NCBI RefSeq assembly: GCF_001073155.1
Contig: NZ_JVEE01000044.1
Coordinates: forward strand, 1-64,000
DNA: 64,000 nt
Origin: Streptococcus parasanguinis
GTDB lineage: Bacteria; Bacillota; Bacilli; Lactobacillales; Streptococcaceae
Direction: 5' to 3'
Shown here one piece after another: positions 25,913-34,555 of the stretch. Every line of letters begins with the position of its first letter. Positions within the stretch are counted from its first letter, which is position 1. Position numbers and translations under genes: made by a program. The notes beneath the pieces were generated by a model. It searched no databases and had not been told where the DNA came from. It saw only the letters and a program-made list of their open reading frames with translations.

Positions 25913-27066
25913 GATTTCTTCCCGCTCTTTCGCACAATCCAAAGGCCAAAAAAGGAAACCAGGATCATGAGGATACCAGAAAATCCAAAAATGAAGACTG
26001 GAGCTGATGAGATCGTCCCTAATAGACTAAGGACAAAGGTCGTTGCGATCGAACCTGTACTACATCCCAAAACCGCAATGGACGTTGCCTGGCTCAAGAC
26101 CCCTGCTGGCATCTTATCAGATAAGACATTGTAAACTGTTGTCAAAGCTACACTGTAGGCGAAGCCAGAAGCAATGGTTACAAGGGCAAGAATCAAGAGA
26201 TTTGGAGAGACCCCGATCAACATTTGGGCCACACCATAAGCTACTCCCGAAACCAATAATAAACGATCACGGAATAGATAGGTCAAGGGCGAGAAGGCCA
26301 AACCTGCCAAGATCCCAACAAATTGCATGGCTGCTAAAATAACCCCCGCAGTTTGGGCAGTGCCATGTCCAACTTGTTCTACCACACTTGGAATCCGAAC
26401 AGTGATCATGACATTGGACAAGACGATAGCTGCCGCAACGACTGCTAAGCCGAGTGCAGTCCGCCATTGTCCCCCCGTCATCTTGACATCCCGGTGTTTT
26501 TCCTCCACTGCTTCCGTCGTAGATCCATAGGGCACAAATAAGAGATACAAAAGTAAGATAGGAATACTGATACCGTATACGAGAAAGGCCGCCTGCCAGC
26601 CAAAGCGAATCAAAAGGCTGACTCCAAAGGTTAAAACGGCCGTCCCAACAACCTCTGCAGAACCACGAATACCAAGAGTTTGGACGCGTTCTTTTCCTTT
26701 ATAGCGCTCACTGATAATGGCAATGGCAGAAACATTGAGCAAACCAACTGCCATCCCGAAAATAATCCGAGACAAAAAGACAACCGGATAGGCTGGACTG
26801 ATTAAGGGAATAAAGCCACATAGAGCGTAAGCAACTAAGCCTGTCACAATCATCTGACGCTCTGAAAATAGACGTCCAATCCATTTATTGAAGATGAGTG
26901 AAACCATGATCCCAGCAGAAGGAAGCGAGACCAAGAGCTCAATCATGCTGTGAGGAATTCCCTTGTAATAGGCAAACATGGCCGACTGCGCACTCGAAAT
27001 CGAAAACGAGGTCGTCAAAATAAATGAAAGCGCGAGAATACTCACTTTCTCCATGATTTTTTTCAT
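25903..27066 (-). CDS. MFS transporter, first of a tandem pair
   Basis: 387 residues with 12 hydrophobic segments in the layout of a major facilitator efflux protein. The typical N-half motif is present as LSRIIFGMAVGLLNVSAIAI and RYKGKERVQTLGIRGSAEVVG. It closely resembles the next upstream gene along its whole length (same length, MKK(I/T)ME start, RGSAEVVG motif), so the pair arose by duplication. Substrate unknown. It is transcribed away from a YeiL-like regulator and overlaps rsuA downstream. Confidence 0.88.
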   Translation of the reverse strand: MKKIMEKVSILALSFILTTSFSISSAQSAMFAYYKGIPHSMIELLVSLPSAGIMVSLIFNKWIGRLFSERQMIVTGLVAYALCGFIPLISPAYPVVFLSRIIFGMAVGLLNVSAIAIISERYKGKERVQTLGIRGSAEVVGTAVLTFGVSLLIRFGWQAAFLVYGISIPILLLYLLFVPYGSTTEAVEEKHRDVKMTGGQWRTALGLAVVAAAIVLSNVMITVRIPSVVEQVGHGTAQTAGVILAAMQFVGILAGLAFSPLTYLFRDRLLLVSGVAYGVAQMLIGVSPNLLILALVTIASGFAYSVALTTVYNVLSDKMPAGVLSQATSIAVLGCSTGSIATTFVLSLLGTISSAPVFIFGFSGILMILVSFFGLWIVRKSGKKSCA

Positions 27067-27154
27067 TATTCTATCCTTTAAACTAATCTTTTTTTCACAC
27101 TTCTCCTATAATAACACGAGCTAGTGACAGGACGCAATAGATTGAATTAAAAAA

Positions 27155-27181
27155 ACGAAATGATTTCTCCATCATTTCGTT
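27155..27181 (-). terminator. Terminator between the twin MFS genes
   Basis: Stem ACGAAATGAT/ATCATTTCGT with a 6-base loop, followed on the minus strand by TTTTTTT. It overlaps the end of the upstream MFS gene, so the second MFS gene may depend on read-through or its own promoter. Confidence 0.8.
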
Positions 27182-28335
27182 CGTGCTAGCAATTGTGAAG
27201 CGAAAACTCCTGTTAGGACCATCAAAGCGCCAATCCAGACAAAGAGCAGGTGATTGGAGGGAGCTAGTGGCGTCACCAACTGGATGAAGAAAGAAGAGAG
27301 GGCTGATCCGAGATTGCAGCCAATCAAGACCAGCGAGGTCGCAAGGTTTAGGAGATTGGTCGGGATTTTTTCAGATAGGTGATAGAAGATACTGGTGACT
27401 CCCGTACTGTAGGTAAATCCTGCTAAAAGGGTTCCTAAAACCAGGCTCCACAGCTGTCCGGACAAGCCAATCAAGGCCAGAGCTAGTCCAAAACCAAAGC
27501 ACATGATCATGAGCAAGTTCTTTTTGAAAACATGTGTCAAACTAGCAAAGCCCACTCCTGCTACAATCCCTGTCAATTGCATCAGACTCAAGACGGTTCC
27601 AGCTGTTGTCGCCGTTCCCATACGAGCATCAACGATGATATCCGGCACGCGCAGGCTGATAATAGAATTGAAACAAATGATGATACCAGCAATCACGGCT
27701 AACATCAGACTAAAACGCCATTGAGGAGAGCGAAGGCGTGCGGAACCTTTCTTTTTCTCCTTCAAGTTAGCCTGTTTTTTCTCCTTAGGATAAGGGACAA
27801 AAAGGAGATAGAGGAGTAAAATCAAGTAACCACCACCGTATATGGCAAAGATCGCTGGCCATCCTAGAGGCAAGAGTTGCCCCACGATAAAGGTCAAGAT
27901 GGCAGAGCCCACCACTTCAGCAGAGCCCCGATAGCCCAGCATCCGGGTCTTGTCATTGCCCGAGTAGCGCTCACTGATAATCGAAATAGCCTTGGCATTG
28001 ATCATTCCTGTCCCCAAACCAAAGAGCAAACGACTCAAAAAGATGAGAGGATAGTCCTGTACGACCAAAGGCAAGAGCCCGCTAGTTGAAAAGAGCAAGA
28101 GCCCTGCGACAATCATCTGGCGCTCACTCATCCACCGCTCGATCACGCTATTTAAAAAGAGCATGGCCACGACCGCAAAGGCTGGCAGGGAAACCAAGAG
28201 TTCTACCTGACTTGCTGAATATCCGAAGTGGCTAAAATAAGCCTTCATTGCCGGCAAACCGGCTGTAATTGAAAAGGATGAGATCAGCATGAGCGACAAA
28301 CTCAAGAGACTGATTCTTTCCATTGTTTTTTTCAT
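27172..28335 (-). CDS. MFS transporter, second of a tandem pair
   Basis: 387 residues, 12 hydrophobic segments, clearly related to the transporter at 25903-27066 (LSRLLFGLGTGMINAKAISI and RMLGYRGSAEVVG are counterparts). The central loop is more basic (KEKKQANLKEKKKGSARLR). An exporter or sugar/drug facilitator role is possible; the substrate is unknown. RBS AGGAAAT. Its start faces the start of the YeiL-like regulator across a 145-base gap with two inverted repeats, so direct regulation is likely. Confidence 0.88.
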   Translation of the reverse strand: MKKTMERISLLSLSLMLISSFSITAGLPAMKAYFSHFGYSASQVELLVSLPAFAVVAMLFLNSVIERWMSERQMIVAGLLLFSTSGLLPLVVQDYPLIFLSRLLFGLGTGMINAKAISIISERYSGNDKTRMLGYRGSAEVVGSAILTFIVGQLLPLGWPAIFAIYGGGYLILLLYLLFVPYPKEKKQANLKEKKKGSARLRSPQWRFSLMLAVIAGIIICFNSIISLRVPDIIVDARMGTATTAGTVLSLMQLTGIVAGVGFASLTHVFKKNLLMIMCFGFGLALALIGLSGQLWSLVLGTLLAGFTYSTGVTSIFYHLSEKIPTNLLNLATSLVLIGCNLGSALSSFFIQLVTPLAPSNHLLFVWIGALMVLTGVFASQLLARTK

Positions 28336-28374
28336 TGTTTATTTCCTACACTTTACTGGTAACATTTTGATTTT

Positions 28375-28405
28375 ACTAGTTTTTTCAGAAAAAATTCAAA
28401 CTAGT
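28375..28405. promoter_or_regulatory. Inverted repeat in the MFS-regulator gap
   Basis: ACTAGTTT and AAACTAGT form an 8-bp inverted repeat with a 15-base spacer. A further CTAGTA half overlaps the TATAAT element (28425-28430) of the regulator. It is a candidate operator shared by the divergent genes. Confidence 0.45.
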
Positions 28406-28450
28406 ATTTTCAATAGAATCCTAGTATAATCAATTTAGAAATAGAAAAAC

Positions 28451-28464
28451 AGGACATTTGTCCT
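28451..28464. promoter_or_regulatory. Palindrome before the YeiL-like gene
   Basis: AGGACA-TT-TGTCCT, flanked by A/T, forms a 14-base palindrome between the TATAAT element and the RBS of the regulator gene. The position suits autorepression. The sequence is not the classical Crp/Fnr site TGTGA-N6-TCACA. Confidence 0.5.
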
Positions 28465-28480
28465 ATTTTAGGAGATTGAG

Positions 28481-29167
28481 ATGAAAAAAATTTCCCCATC
28501 TACAAGACTCAAGGAAATCATCACAGACTACCAATTGGACCAGATCTTTCCAGGCGACTGTCTTAGCCAGCTGGACCTTGTCCTCTATCAGGCTGGAGAG
28601 TATATCTGCCGCCAAGGTTCTGAGCAAGATGTCATTCCTTATTTTCTCAAAGGCCGGCTCAAGATCGTCCACAGTCTTGAAAATGGCAGCGACACCATCC
28701 TTGAAATTCAAGAAAAACCTGGACTCTTAGGAGAAATTGAGCTCCTGCTCGATCGGGTCTGTATCACATCGGTCATTGCAGACCAAGACTCACTAGTCGT
28801 CCAGCTCCCAGCCCAGCACTTTAAGAAGCGCCTCCTGCTTGATCCAACCTTTTTGCGCTCTACGGCCAAGACCTTGGCTGAGAAATTGCACCAGATCAAC
28901 TATTTGGCTCCTGCTAACTTTCATTATTCGGTCAAGGAACGCCTCGCTACGCATTTTCTGGAGCATTGCGATGAAAATGGGACCCTCAAGCCCAAGATGA
29001 ATCAGCTGGCCCTGCGTTTTGGGATCAGCTACCGCCACCTTAGCCGTGTCATCAAGCAGATGATTGAAGAGGGCTTAGTCCAAAGAGAAGGGCGAGTCTA
29101 TACGATTTTAGACGCAAAAAGGATGAGTGATTTGTCCATCAAACATGCGGAAACCGTCGACAGATAA
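28481..29167 (+). CDS. Crp/Fnr family transcriptional regulator, YeiL-like
   Basis: 228 residues. An N-terminal cyclic-nucleotide-binding-type beta-roll (about 15-130, with GEYICRQGSEQDVIPYFLKGRLKI and GLLGEIELL) and a C-terminal winged helix (about 150-215, QLALRFGISYRHLSRVIKQMIEEG). The architecture and length fit the YeiL-like branch. No cluster of Cys residues for an iron-sulfur centre is seen, so the ligand is unknown. RBS AGGAG at 28471-28475. It is divergent from the twin MFS genes, with palindromes between, and probably controls them. Confidence 0.86.
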   Translation: MKKISPSTRLKEIITDYQLDQIFPGDCLSQLDLVLYQAGEYICRQGSEQDVIPYFLKGRLKIVHSLENGSDTILEIQEKPGLLGEIELLLDRVCITSVIADQDSLVVQLPAQHFKKRLLLDPTFLRSTAKTLAEKLHQINYLAPANFHYSVKERLATHFLEHCDENGTLKPKMNQLALRFGISYRHLSRVIKQMIEEGLVQREGRVYTILDAKRMSDLSIKHAETVDR

Positions 29168-29227
29168 CTTTAATTTTAGGCTCTTTTGTGTTATCATGGA
29201 GGATAGAAAGAAAGTGAGAGTAAAACG

Positions 29228-29842
29228 ATGAAAGCAATTGAAAAAATTACAAGAGCATCCCATTTGATTGATATGGATGACATTATCCGCGAAGGAAATC
29301 CAACACTTCGAGCTGTTGCGGAAGATGTGACCTTCCCTTTGTCTGATCAGGAAATTATCCTGGGTGAAAAAATGATGCAATTTTTGCACCATTCTCAAGA
29401 CCCTGTTATGGCTGAAAAACTTGGCCTCCGTGGAGGAGTTGGACTCGCAGCCCCTCAGCTGGATATCTCTAAACGAATCATCGCTGTTTTGGTTCCCAAT
29501 CCAGAAGATGCCGATGGCAACCCACCAAAAGAAGCCTATAGCCTTCAAGAAGTCATGTACAATCCAAAGGTTGTCGCTCATTCTGTTCAAGATGCGGCGC
29601 TTGGCGACGGGGAAGGCTGTCTCTCTGTTGACCGCAACGTCCCAGGCTATGTGGTTCGCCATGCCCGCGTGACGGTTGAGTATTTCACAAAAGACGGTGA
29701 AAAGAAACGCATCAAACTCAAAGGTTACAACTCCATCGTCGTTCAACATGAGATCGACCACACCAACGGCATCATGTTCTATGACCGCATCAATCCAAAC
29801 AATCCATTTGAAATCAAAGAAGGACTTTTGATTTTAGAATAG
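29228..29842 (+). CDS. def: Peptide deformylase
   Basis: 204 residues, the length of Gram-positive type 2 deformylases. All three motifs are present: [11 protein letters not shown] (motif 1), EGCLSVD with the metal-binding Cys (motif 2) and QHEIDHTNG with the HExxH metal site (motif 3). The enzyme removes formyl groups from new N-terminal methionines on the ribosome. It is a single-gene unit with a strong terminator. Confidence 0.97.
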   Translation: MKAIEKITRASHLIDMDDIIREGNPTLRAVAEDVTFPLSDQEIILGEKMMQFLHHSQDPVMAEKLGLRGGVGLAAPQLDISKRIIAVLVPNPEDADGNPPKEAYSLQEVMYNPKVVAHSVQDAALGDGEGCLSVDRNVPGYVVRHARVTVEYFTKDGEKKRIKLKGYNSIVVQHEIDHTNGIMFYDRINPNNPFEIKEGLLILE

Positions 29843-29852
29843 CGTAAATGAC

Positions 29853-29898
29853 AAAAAAGTAAGGTAGTAGTGATGATTCACTACTACCTTACTTTTTT
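29853..29898. terminator. def terminator
   Basis: A long near-perfect inverted repeat (aaaaaagtaaggtagtagtga/tcactactaccttactttttt; arms about 20 bp, short loop) just after the def stop codon. Both strands carry the required T-run. Confidence 0.92.
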
Positions 29899-29900
29899 AC

Positions 29901-30038
29901 GAGACTTCGTCTACCGATTTCTGTCTCTTAGCACAGTGGTTGATTGACGGTACTTGAACCTTTCGGTTCTTCGTCCAGTCTAATCAACTGTGTGGGGGCA
30001 GGACTACGAAATCGAGACTGCGTCTACCGATTTCTGTC
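29901..30038. repeat. Structured intergenic repeat between def and pepS
   Basis: A 25-base sequence starting gagact and ending ctaccgatttctgtc occurs at 29901-29925 and 30014-30038 with one mismatch. Between the copies, cacagtggttgatt (29932-29945) and aatcaactgtgtg (29982-29994) form a stem whose interior holds a second hairpin, gaacctttcggttc. The unit therefore has direct repeats flanking a nested hairpin. It resembles streptococcal intergenic repeat DNA; I cannot name the family. Confidence 0.65.
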
Positions 30039-30045
30039 CTGCTCC

Positions 30046-31287
30046 CTATATTGCCCAATCTCCGTTGCGGAAGACTGGGACGCGGGTGCCGTCTTCTCGG
30101 ATACCGTCGATATTCATTTGTCTTGAGCCGATCATGAAGTCGACGTGGACGTCTGAGCGGTTAAGGCCGGCTGCTTCGAGTTCTTCTTCTGTGAATTCTG
30201 CGCCACCTTCTACGCTGGTTGCATAGGCTGCCCCGATGGCCAAGTGGTTAGAGGCATTTTCATCAAAGAGAGTGTTAAAGAAGGTAATTCCTGACTGTGA
30301 AATTGGGCTTGGATCTGGTACGAGGGCACATTCACCCAAGGCACGCGCTCCCTTGTTTTTGAAGACCAAATCTTTCATGACTTGATCGCCTTTTTCTGCT
30401 GTGATATCTACGATTTCTCCATTTTCAAAGGTCACTTTGATGCCTTCGATGATGTTTCCATTGTAGCTAAGCGGTTTTGTAGAGGTGACATAGCCTTCTG
30501 CACGGCGGAAGTCAGGAGCTGTGAAGACCTCTTCTGTCGGCATGTTTGGCAAGAAGCTTTCACCTTGGGCATTGATGGCTCCGGCAGATTCCCAGACGTG
30601 GTTTTTCGGCAAGCCAAGAGTCAAATCTGTACCAGGCGCTGTGTAATGAAGGGCTGAGAATTGTTCCTTATTCAGTGTATCTGCCTTGCTCTTAAGAATA
30701 GCAGCATGCTCTTCCCAAGCCTTGACTGGATCTTCCTCATACACTCGGCAAGTCTTGAAGATTTGATCCCACAGGAGATCCACTGCTTCTTCATCGCTCG
30801 CCGCATTTGGGAAGACCTTTTTCGCCCACTCTATACCAGCTGCAGCAGCAACGGTCCAGCTGACCTTGTTGGATTGAGTGGCGATGCGCATTGGTTTCAT
30901 GGCCATGCCCAAAGCCTTAGCAGAAGCAGAAAGCTTCTCTGCATCGACACCATTTAAGGCACCTGGATCAGACGAGCGCACACCCAAGCGACTAGCCTTG
31001 TGTTCCAAGAGGTAGTTCATCTCCGCAATCTTGTAGTCTGGCACATTGTCCAAACGATCCATCGGTGCATGGAGGAATTTTTCCCGGGTAGTGAAGTCAT
31101 CTGCCCATTGGATGATCACTTCGTGCGCACCCAAGGCATAGGCTTCCTTCACAATCAAGTGGGCCAATTCTCTTTGTTCCACATCGATGTTCAAAGCCAA
31201 GGTATGGCCAGGTTGCACGTTGATGCCATTCGCCACCAACAATTTAGCGTATTTTTCGAGGTTTTCTTTAAAATTTGGTAAAACCAT
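30046..31287 (-). CDS. pepS: Aminopeptidase PepS (M29 family)
   Basis: 413 residues from MVLPNFKENLEKYAKL, with GGAGAAAAAA upstream. A longer frame from 31389 is rejected because its extra residues cover the upstream gene's terminator and this gene's promoter. The pattern (NIDVEQRELAHLIVKEAYA, GRQMNIDGI near the end, FNTLFDENASNHLAIGAAY) fits M29 aminopeptidases of the AmpS/PepS type, which remove N-terminal residues from peptides using metal ions bound by conserved Glu, His and Asp residues. It is cytoplasmic. Promoter TGGTATACT at 31322-31330. Confidence 0.95.
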   Translation of the reverse strand: MVLPNFKENLEKYAKLLVANGINVQPGHTLALNIDVEQRELAHLIVKEAYALGAHEVIIQWADDFTTREKFLHAPMDRLDNVPDYKIAEMNYLLEHKASRLGVRSSDPGALNGVDAEKLSASAKALGMAMKPMRIATQSNKVSWTVAAAAGIEWAKKVFPNAASDEEAVDLLWDQIFKTCRVYEEDPVKAWEEHAAILKSKADTLNKEQFSALHYTAPGTDLTLGLPKNHVWESAGAINAQGESFLPNMPTEEVFTAPDFRRAEGYVTSTKPLSYNGNIIEGIKVTFENGEIVDITAEKGDQVMKDLVFKNKGARALGECALVPDPSPISQSGITFFNTLFDENASNHLAIGAAYATSVEGGAEFTEEELEAAGLNRSDVHVDFMIGSRQMNIDGIREDGTRVPVFRNGDWAI

Positions 31288-31321
31288 TTTTTTCTCCTTC
31301 ATAAGTGAATGATCTTCTCTT

Positions 31322-31330
31322 AGTATACCA
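31322..31330 (-). promoter_or_regulatory. pepS extended -10 promoter
   Basis: TGGTATACT on the minus strand, preceded by CTTG, identical to the element before rlmB. Here it lies 34 bases upstream of the ATG, leaving a normal leader with an RBS. Confidence 0.6.
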
Positions 31331-31341
31331 CAAGTCCATGC

Positions 31342-31369
31342 AAAAAGGATTCCGCTCCTGCAGAATCCT
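31342..31369 (-). terminator. Terminator of the tandem AAA+ ATPase gene
   Basis: Stem AGGATTCTGC/GCGGAATCCT (one mismatch) with a 4-base loop and a TTTTTG tail on the minus strand, 17 bases past the stop codon. Confidence 0.85.
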
Positions 31370-31385
31370 GATTCTTCTTTCTCGA

Positions 31386-34238
31386 TCAAGGAAGAACATA
31401 ACCTTGATCATCTACTGTATGGGGATGCCCAGAATTGCCATTCTCCCTCAAGGCTTCCAAATCTTGATCCAAAATCGAATTGTAATCCGTACTACCTTCA
31501 CGAGTTACTCGCGTCGATACTTGGCGCAAGAGTTTTTCATTGAGATTGCGGACCCAGCGACCATTACTATGGTCATTGGCACGCATATAATTTTCTCTGA
31601 CGATCTCTCCGTAAAGGGATTCATTGACTTGGTAGCCTTGCTTGCGCAATCCCAACAGACCGATCTCGACGATCTCATCTGGACTATAGTCTTCAAAGTC
31701 AAATGTAGTCGGGATCCGGCTTTGCAGACCTGAATTGACCTGCAAGAAGTCGTGCATCTCTTTCGTGTAACCAGCAAAGATAATGACGATATCGCGGCGG
31801 TGGTCCTCCATAAATTTGAGGACTTCATCCAAGGCTTCTTTCCCAAAATCATCATTTAAACCGGTGTAGAGCGTGTAGGCCTCATCGATAAAGAGGACTC
31901 CACCCAGTGCACTCTCCAAAACTTCACGCGTCTTCAAAGCCGTTTGACCTTGGTAGCCTCCAACCAGATTGCTCCGCGATACTTCGATGAATTTCTTCTG
32001 CTTGATAACTCCTTTTTGGAAGAGGATATTGCCCAAAATGCGCGCCACGGTGGTCTTCCCTGTACCGGGATTTCCAAGAAAGAGAGAGTGCAAGGTCGTG
32101 TCTTCGACGATGCCACCTTGTTCAGCCCGTTTTTGATTGAACTCAGCCATGGCTACGAATTGTTCGACTTGCTCTTTCACCTTGGCAATTCCAACCAAAC
32201 GGTTGAGGGCAGCCATCCCATCTTCTTCCTTGTCGGCTCCTGCTTGATACTTACCTTGGTTAAGGACAGCATCGATATCGCTATTGAGGATGGTCTCAAT
32301 ATCGTCAGAACCTTGGGCTACCACCCGATCCGCCATGGTCTTGGTCAATTGCTCATCCAGGTTGCGGATCCAGCGACCATTGCTCTTATCTAGCGAGCCA
32401 TCATAAGCCCGCTTAACATGCCGCGCATAGTAATCCCGGTCTTCGAGCTTGTAGTCTCCTTTGCTTAGGATCATTTCGCCCAGCTGAACAATCTCATCTC
32501 CTGTAAAATCTTCAAAGATGAAATTATTTGGCACCCGAGAACGGAGTCCTGGATTGGTCTTTAAGAACTCCTCCATTTCCTTGGTATAGCCGGCAAAGAT
32601 AATCATGATGTCATCGCGATTGTCCTCCATAAATTTGAGGATGGTATTGATCGCCTCGATCCCAAAATCTGCACCGCTGTCCTTTTTATCCAAGCTATAG
32701 GCTTCATCAATAAATAGGATGCCTCCTCGCGCTTTTTCAAGTAGGGCTTGGGTCTGTTCAGCTGTTCCTCCAATATTCGAAGAGATCAAATCGGACTCCG
32801 TTGCTTCCACGAAACGAAATTCTTCCCCTGAGAGGACACCCGCATCAAAGAGCACTTGTCCCAACAGACGGGCCACAGTGGTTTTCCCTGTACCAGGATT
32901 TCCCATAAAGGCAGCGTGAAGGGTTTGTTTTTCAGGAGCCTTGCCACTAGCGATTCGTTTCTTGTTAAATTCCACCATGTTGATCATTTTCTTGATCTCA
33001 TGTTTGACTTTTTCAAGACCAATCAGACTATTGAGTTCTTGAAGAGCATCTTGTTTCTTCTCTGGTCCAGAGCCCGTTGTAGGGGTTGATGCCACCGTTG
33101 CATCCGTCGCCTGTCCCGTAGGAACGACTTGCACATTGCCCTTGGCCACTTCTCTACCGACAAGATAATCACAGTCATCCTCGATTTCCTTGGTCAGATC
33201 ACGCGCATCGCCCTGCCTATAGGTCACGGTGCCCACCTTAGCAAAGGCTCCACCTTGAAGCCGTATATTGGGATCCGCAATCTTATGACAAATCATATGC
33301 TCAGCCATCAGCACACTATCATCAAAAACGCCAAATGAAATGGTTTGGGCATTCTCATTCAAGAAGGTTGTTTCTCCAGTCAGGGAAGCAAAGGATTCTT
33401 CATAGGCGCATAAAAATTCTGAAAATGTAGCTTGGTGAGCTCGGATCATACTATTGTATGAATTGATGGAGGTCATATGATCCGAATCAGAATTGAATTG
33501 AACATTATTATCAAGACAGACCCCAGTACCGGTAGGCAACTCAATTTTACAGTTTTCAGACTCCCAGATGACATTTCTCAACCAAACTGGTGGAAAATCC
33601 TTTTCCAGATCCCCGCCTGTAATCGTTGAATTTTTTGCGATCACTTCTGAGTCCTTGGCATGGATGGTATTATTCCCAAATTTTTCAATATGGACATTTT
33701 CTAAGGCCAATTTAGAGCCTTCTGATAGGTCTATCTTAGAAAAAATCGTTGAATTTTGAATGGACAATTCCGATGCTGACATTCCGATGACACTTTGGTG
33801 TTTTTCCGGAACCTTCATCCCAACTCCATCCAATGTCATTTTCGAATGCGTATCCATATAGATAAAAAATTCACTATTTGTCGGAGTGGTTGCTTCAAAA
33901 TAGACCTGTTTACAGGTGATAGCTGACTCATTCCATAAGGTCAAGGCAGTATGGTTCCCACCAACTTTAAACCACAGATCTTCAAATGTCACCTGAGCTC
34001 CCTCTACAAATCGGAAAGAAGCCTCAATCGTGTTGTTAAACATGCGCCCATTACCATTTGGATTTGGAACTACATGCCCCACAAAATGAAGGCTCTTGTT
34101 GATCACAATTACCTCATCTGTCGGCCATTGAAACACATACCCATTTTCAAACTCGATGGTATCTCCATCCTGCGCTTTTTCAACCGCATCCATAAAGTTC
34201 CAACTATTATTGTAAGGCCCTACTAAATATCTTGCCAC
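31386..34238 (-). CDS. Tandem CbxX/CfqX-type AAA+ ATPase with beta-helix N-terminal region
   Basis: 950 residues. Residues 1-370 are rich in short beta strands in a repeating pattern (SELSIQNSTIF, ALENVHIEKF, NSTITGGDL), as in right-handed parallel beta-helix proteins. After a Thr/Pro-rich linker come two homologous AAA+ modules. Walker A motifs are GNPGTGKTTVARLLG (near 446) and GNPGTGKTTVARILG (near 724); the Walker B motifs are GGILFIDEAYSL and GGVLFIDEAYTL; each module ends with a SNGRW(I/V)RNL(D/N)E segment. This AAA subgroup includes CbbX, SpoVK and EccA, the cytoplasmic ATPase of actinobacterial ESX systems. No signal peptide. It lies on the same strand as the T7SS locus but 8 kb beyond it, with polC between, so an accessory T7SS role is only a possibility. 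Confidence 0.85.
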   Translation of the reverse strand: MARYLVGPYNNSWNFMDAVEKAQDGDTIEFENGYVFQWPTDEVIVINKSLHFVGHVVPNPNGNGRMFNNTIEASFRFVEGAQVTFEDLWFKVGGNHTALTLWNESAITCKQVYFEATTPTNSEFFIYMDTHSKMTLDGVGMKVPEKHQSVIGMSASELSIQNSTIFSKIDLSEGSKLALENVHIEKFGNNTIHAKDSEVIAKNSTITGGDLEKDFPPVWLRNVIWESENCKIELPTGTGVCLDNNVQFNSDSDHMTSINSYNSMIRAHQATFSEFLCAYEESFASLTGETTFLNENAQTISFGVFDDSVLMAEHMICHKIADPNIRLQGGAFAKVGTVTYRQGDARDLTKEIEDDCDYLVGREVAKGNVQVVPTGQATDATVASTPTTGSGPEKKQDALQELNSLIGLEKVKHEIKKMINMVEFNKKRIASGKAPEKQTLHAAFMGNPGTGKTTVARLLGQVLFDAGVLSGEEFRFVEATESDLISSNIGGTAEQTQALLEKARGGILFIDEAYSLDKKDSGADFGIEAINTILKFMEDNRDDIMIIFAGYTKEMEEFLKTNPGLRSRVPNNFIFEDFTGDEIVQLGEMILSKGDYKLEDRDYYARHVKRAYDGSLDKSNGRWIRNLDEQLTKTMADRVVAQGSDDIETILNSDIDAVLNQGKYQAGADKEEDGMAALNRLVGIAKVKEQVEQFVAMAEFNQKRAEQGGIVEDTTLHSLFLGNPGTGKTTVARILGNILFQKGVIKQKKFIEVSRSNLVGGYQGQTALKTREVLESALGGVLFIDEAYTLYTGLNDDFGKEALDEVLKFMEDHRRDIVIIFAGYTKEMHDFLQVNSGLQSRIPTTFDFEDYSPDEIVEIGLLGLRKQGYQVNESLYGEIVRENYMRANDHSNGRWVRNLNEKLLRQVSTRVTREGSTDYNSILDQDLEALRENGNSGHPHTVDDQGYVLP

Positions 34239-34349
34239 GCGCTTTTCCTCTGTTTCATTTTTTCTGTTCCCTTGTTATAAACACTTGTTACTAAAAATTG
34301 TAACACAATCCAGTGCCAAAGAAAACACTTATAAGATCTGAAAGGACTG

Positions 34350-34382
34350 AAAAACCTCTATTTTCAAAAGGAAAATAGAGGC
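34350..34382 (-). terminator. Terminator after the 49-residue gene
   Basis: Stem GCCTCTATTTTC/GAAAATAGAGG(T) with a 5-base loop, followed on the minus strand by TTTTTC. It lies 7 bases after the small gene's stop codon and separates it from the AAA+ gene. Confidence 0.85.
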
Positions 34383-34388
34383 TGTCCG

Positions 34389-34538
34389 TTAATCTTTCAA
34401 GGCTGAAAATAAGCCGGCTAGAGCAATCGCTCCTGAGAGCATGGCGGTGGAAAGGAGCAGCACATTGTCTGCCACCTCTAGCTTGTACTCAAAGACTTTT
34501 TCAGCTGGTTTGTCTTCTGCAAAAATTTCTAACTTCAT
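34389..34538 (-). CDS. Small membrane protein, 49 residues
   Basis: A short gene supported by a perfectly placed AAAGGAGGAG site 5 bases before ATG and by a strong terminator just after the stop. The first 22 residues are charged (MKLEIFAEDKPAEKVFEYKL); the rest is one hydrophobic helix (VLLLSTAMLSGAIALAGLFSAL) ending in KD. This is the layout of a single-pass small protein with its N terminus inside the cell. It lies between the dinJ-yafQ pair and the tandem AAA+ gene. Not recognised; it could be a regulator of a membrane complex. Confidence 0.7.
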   Translation of the reverse strand: MKLEIFAEDKPAEKVFEYKLEVADNVLLLSTAMLSGAIALAGLFSALKD

Positions 34539-34555
34539 GTTCTCCTCCTTTGTTT

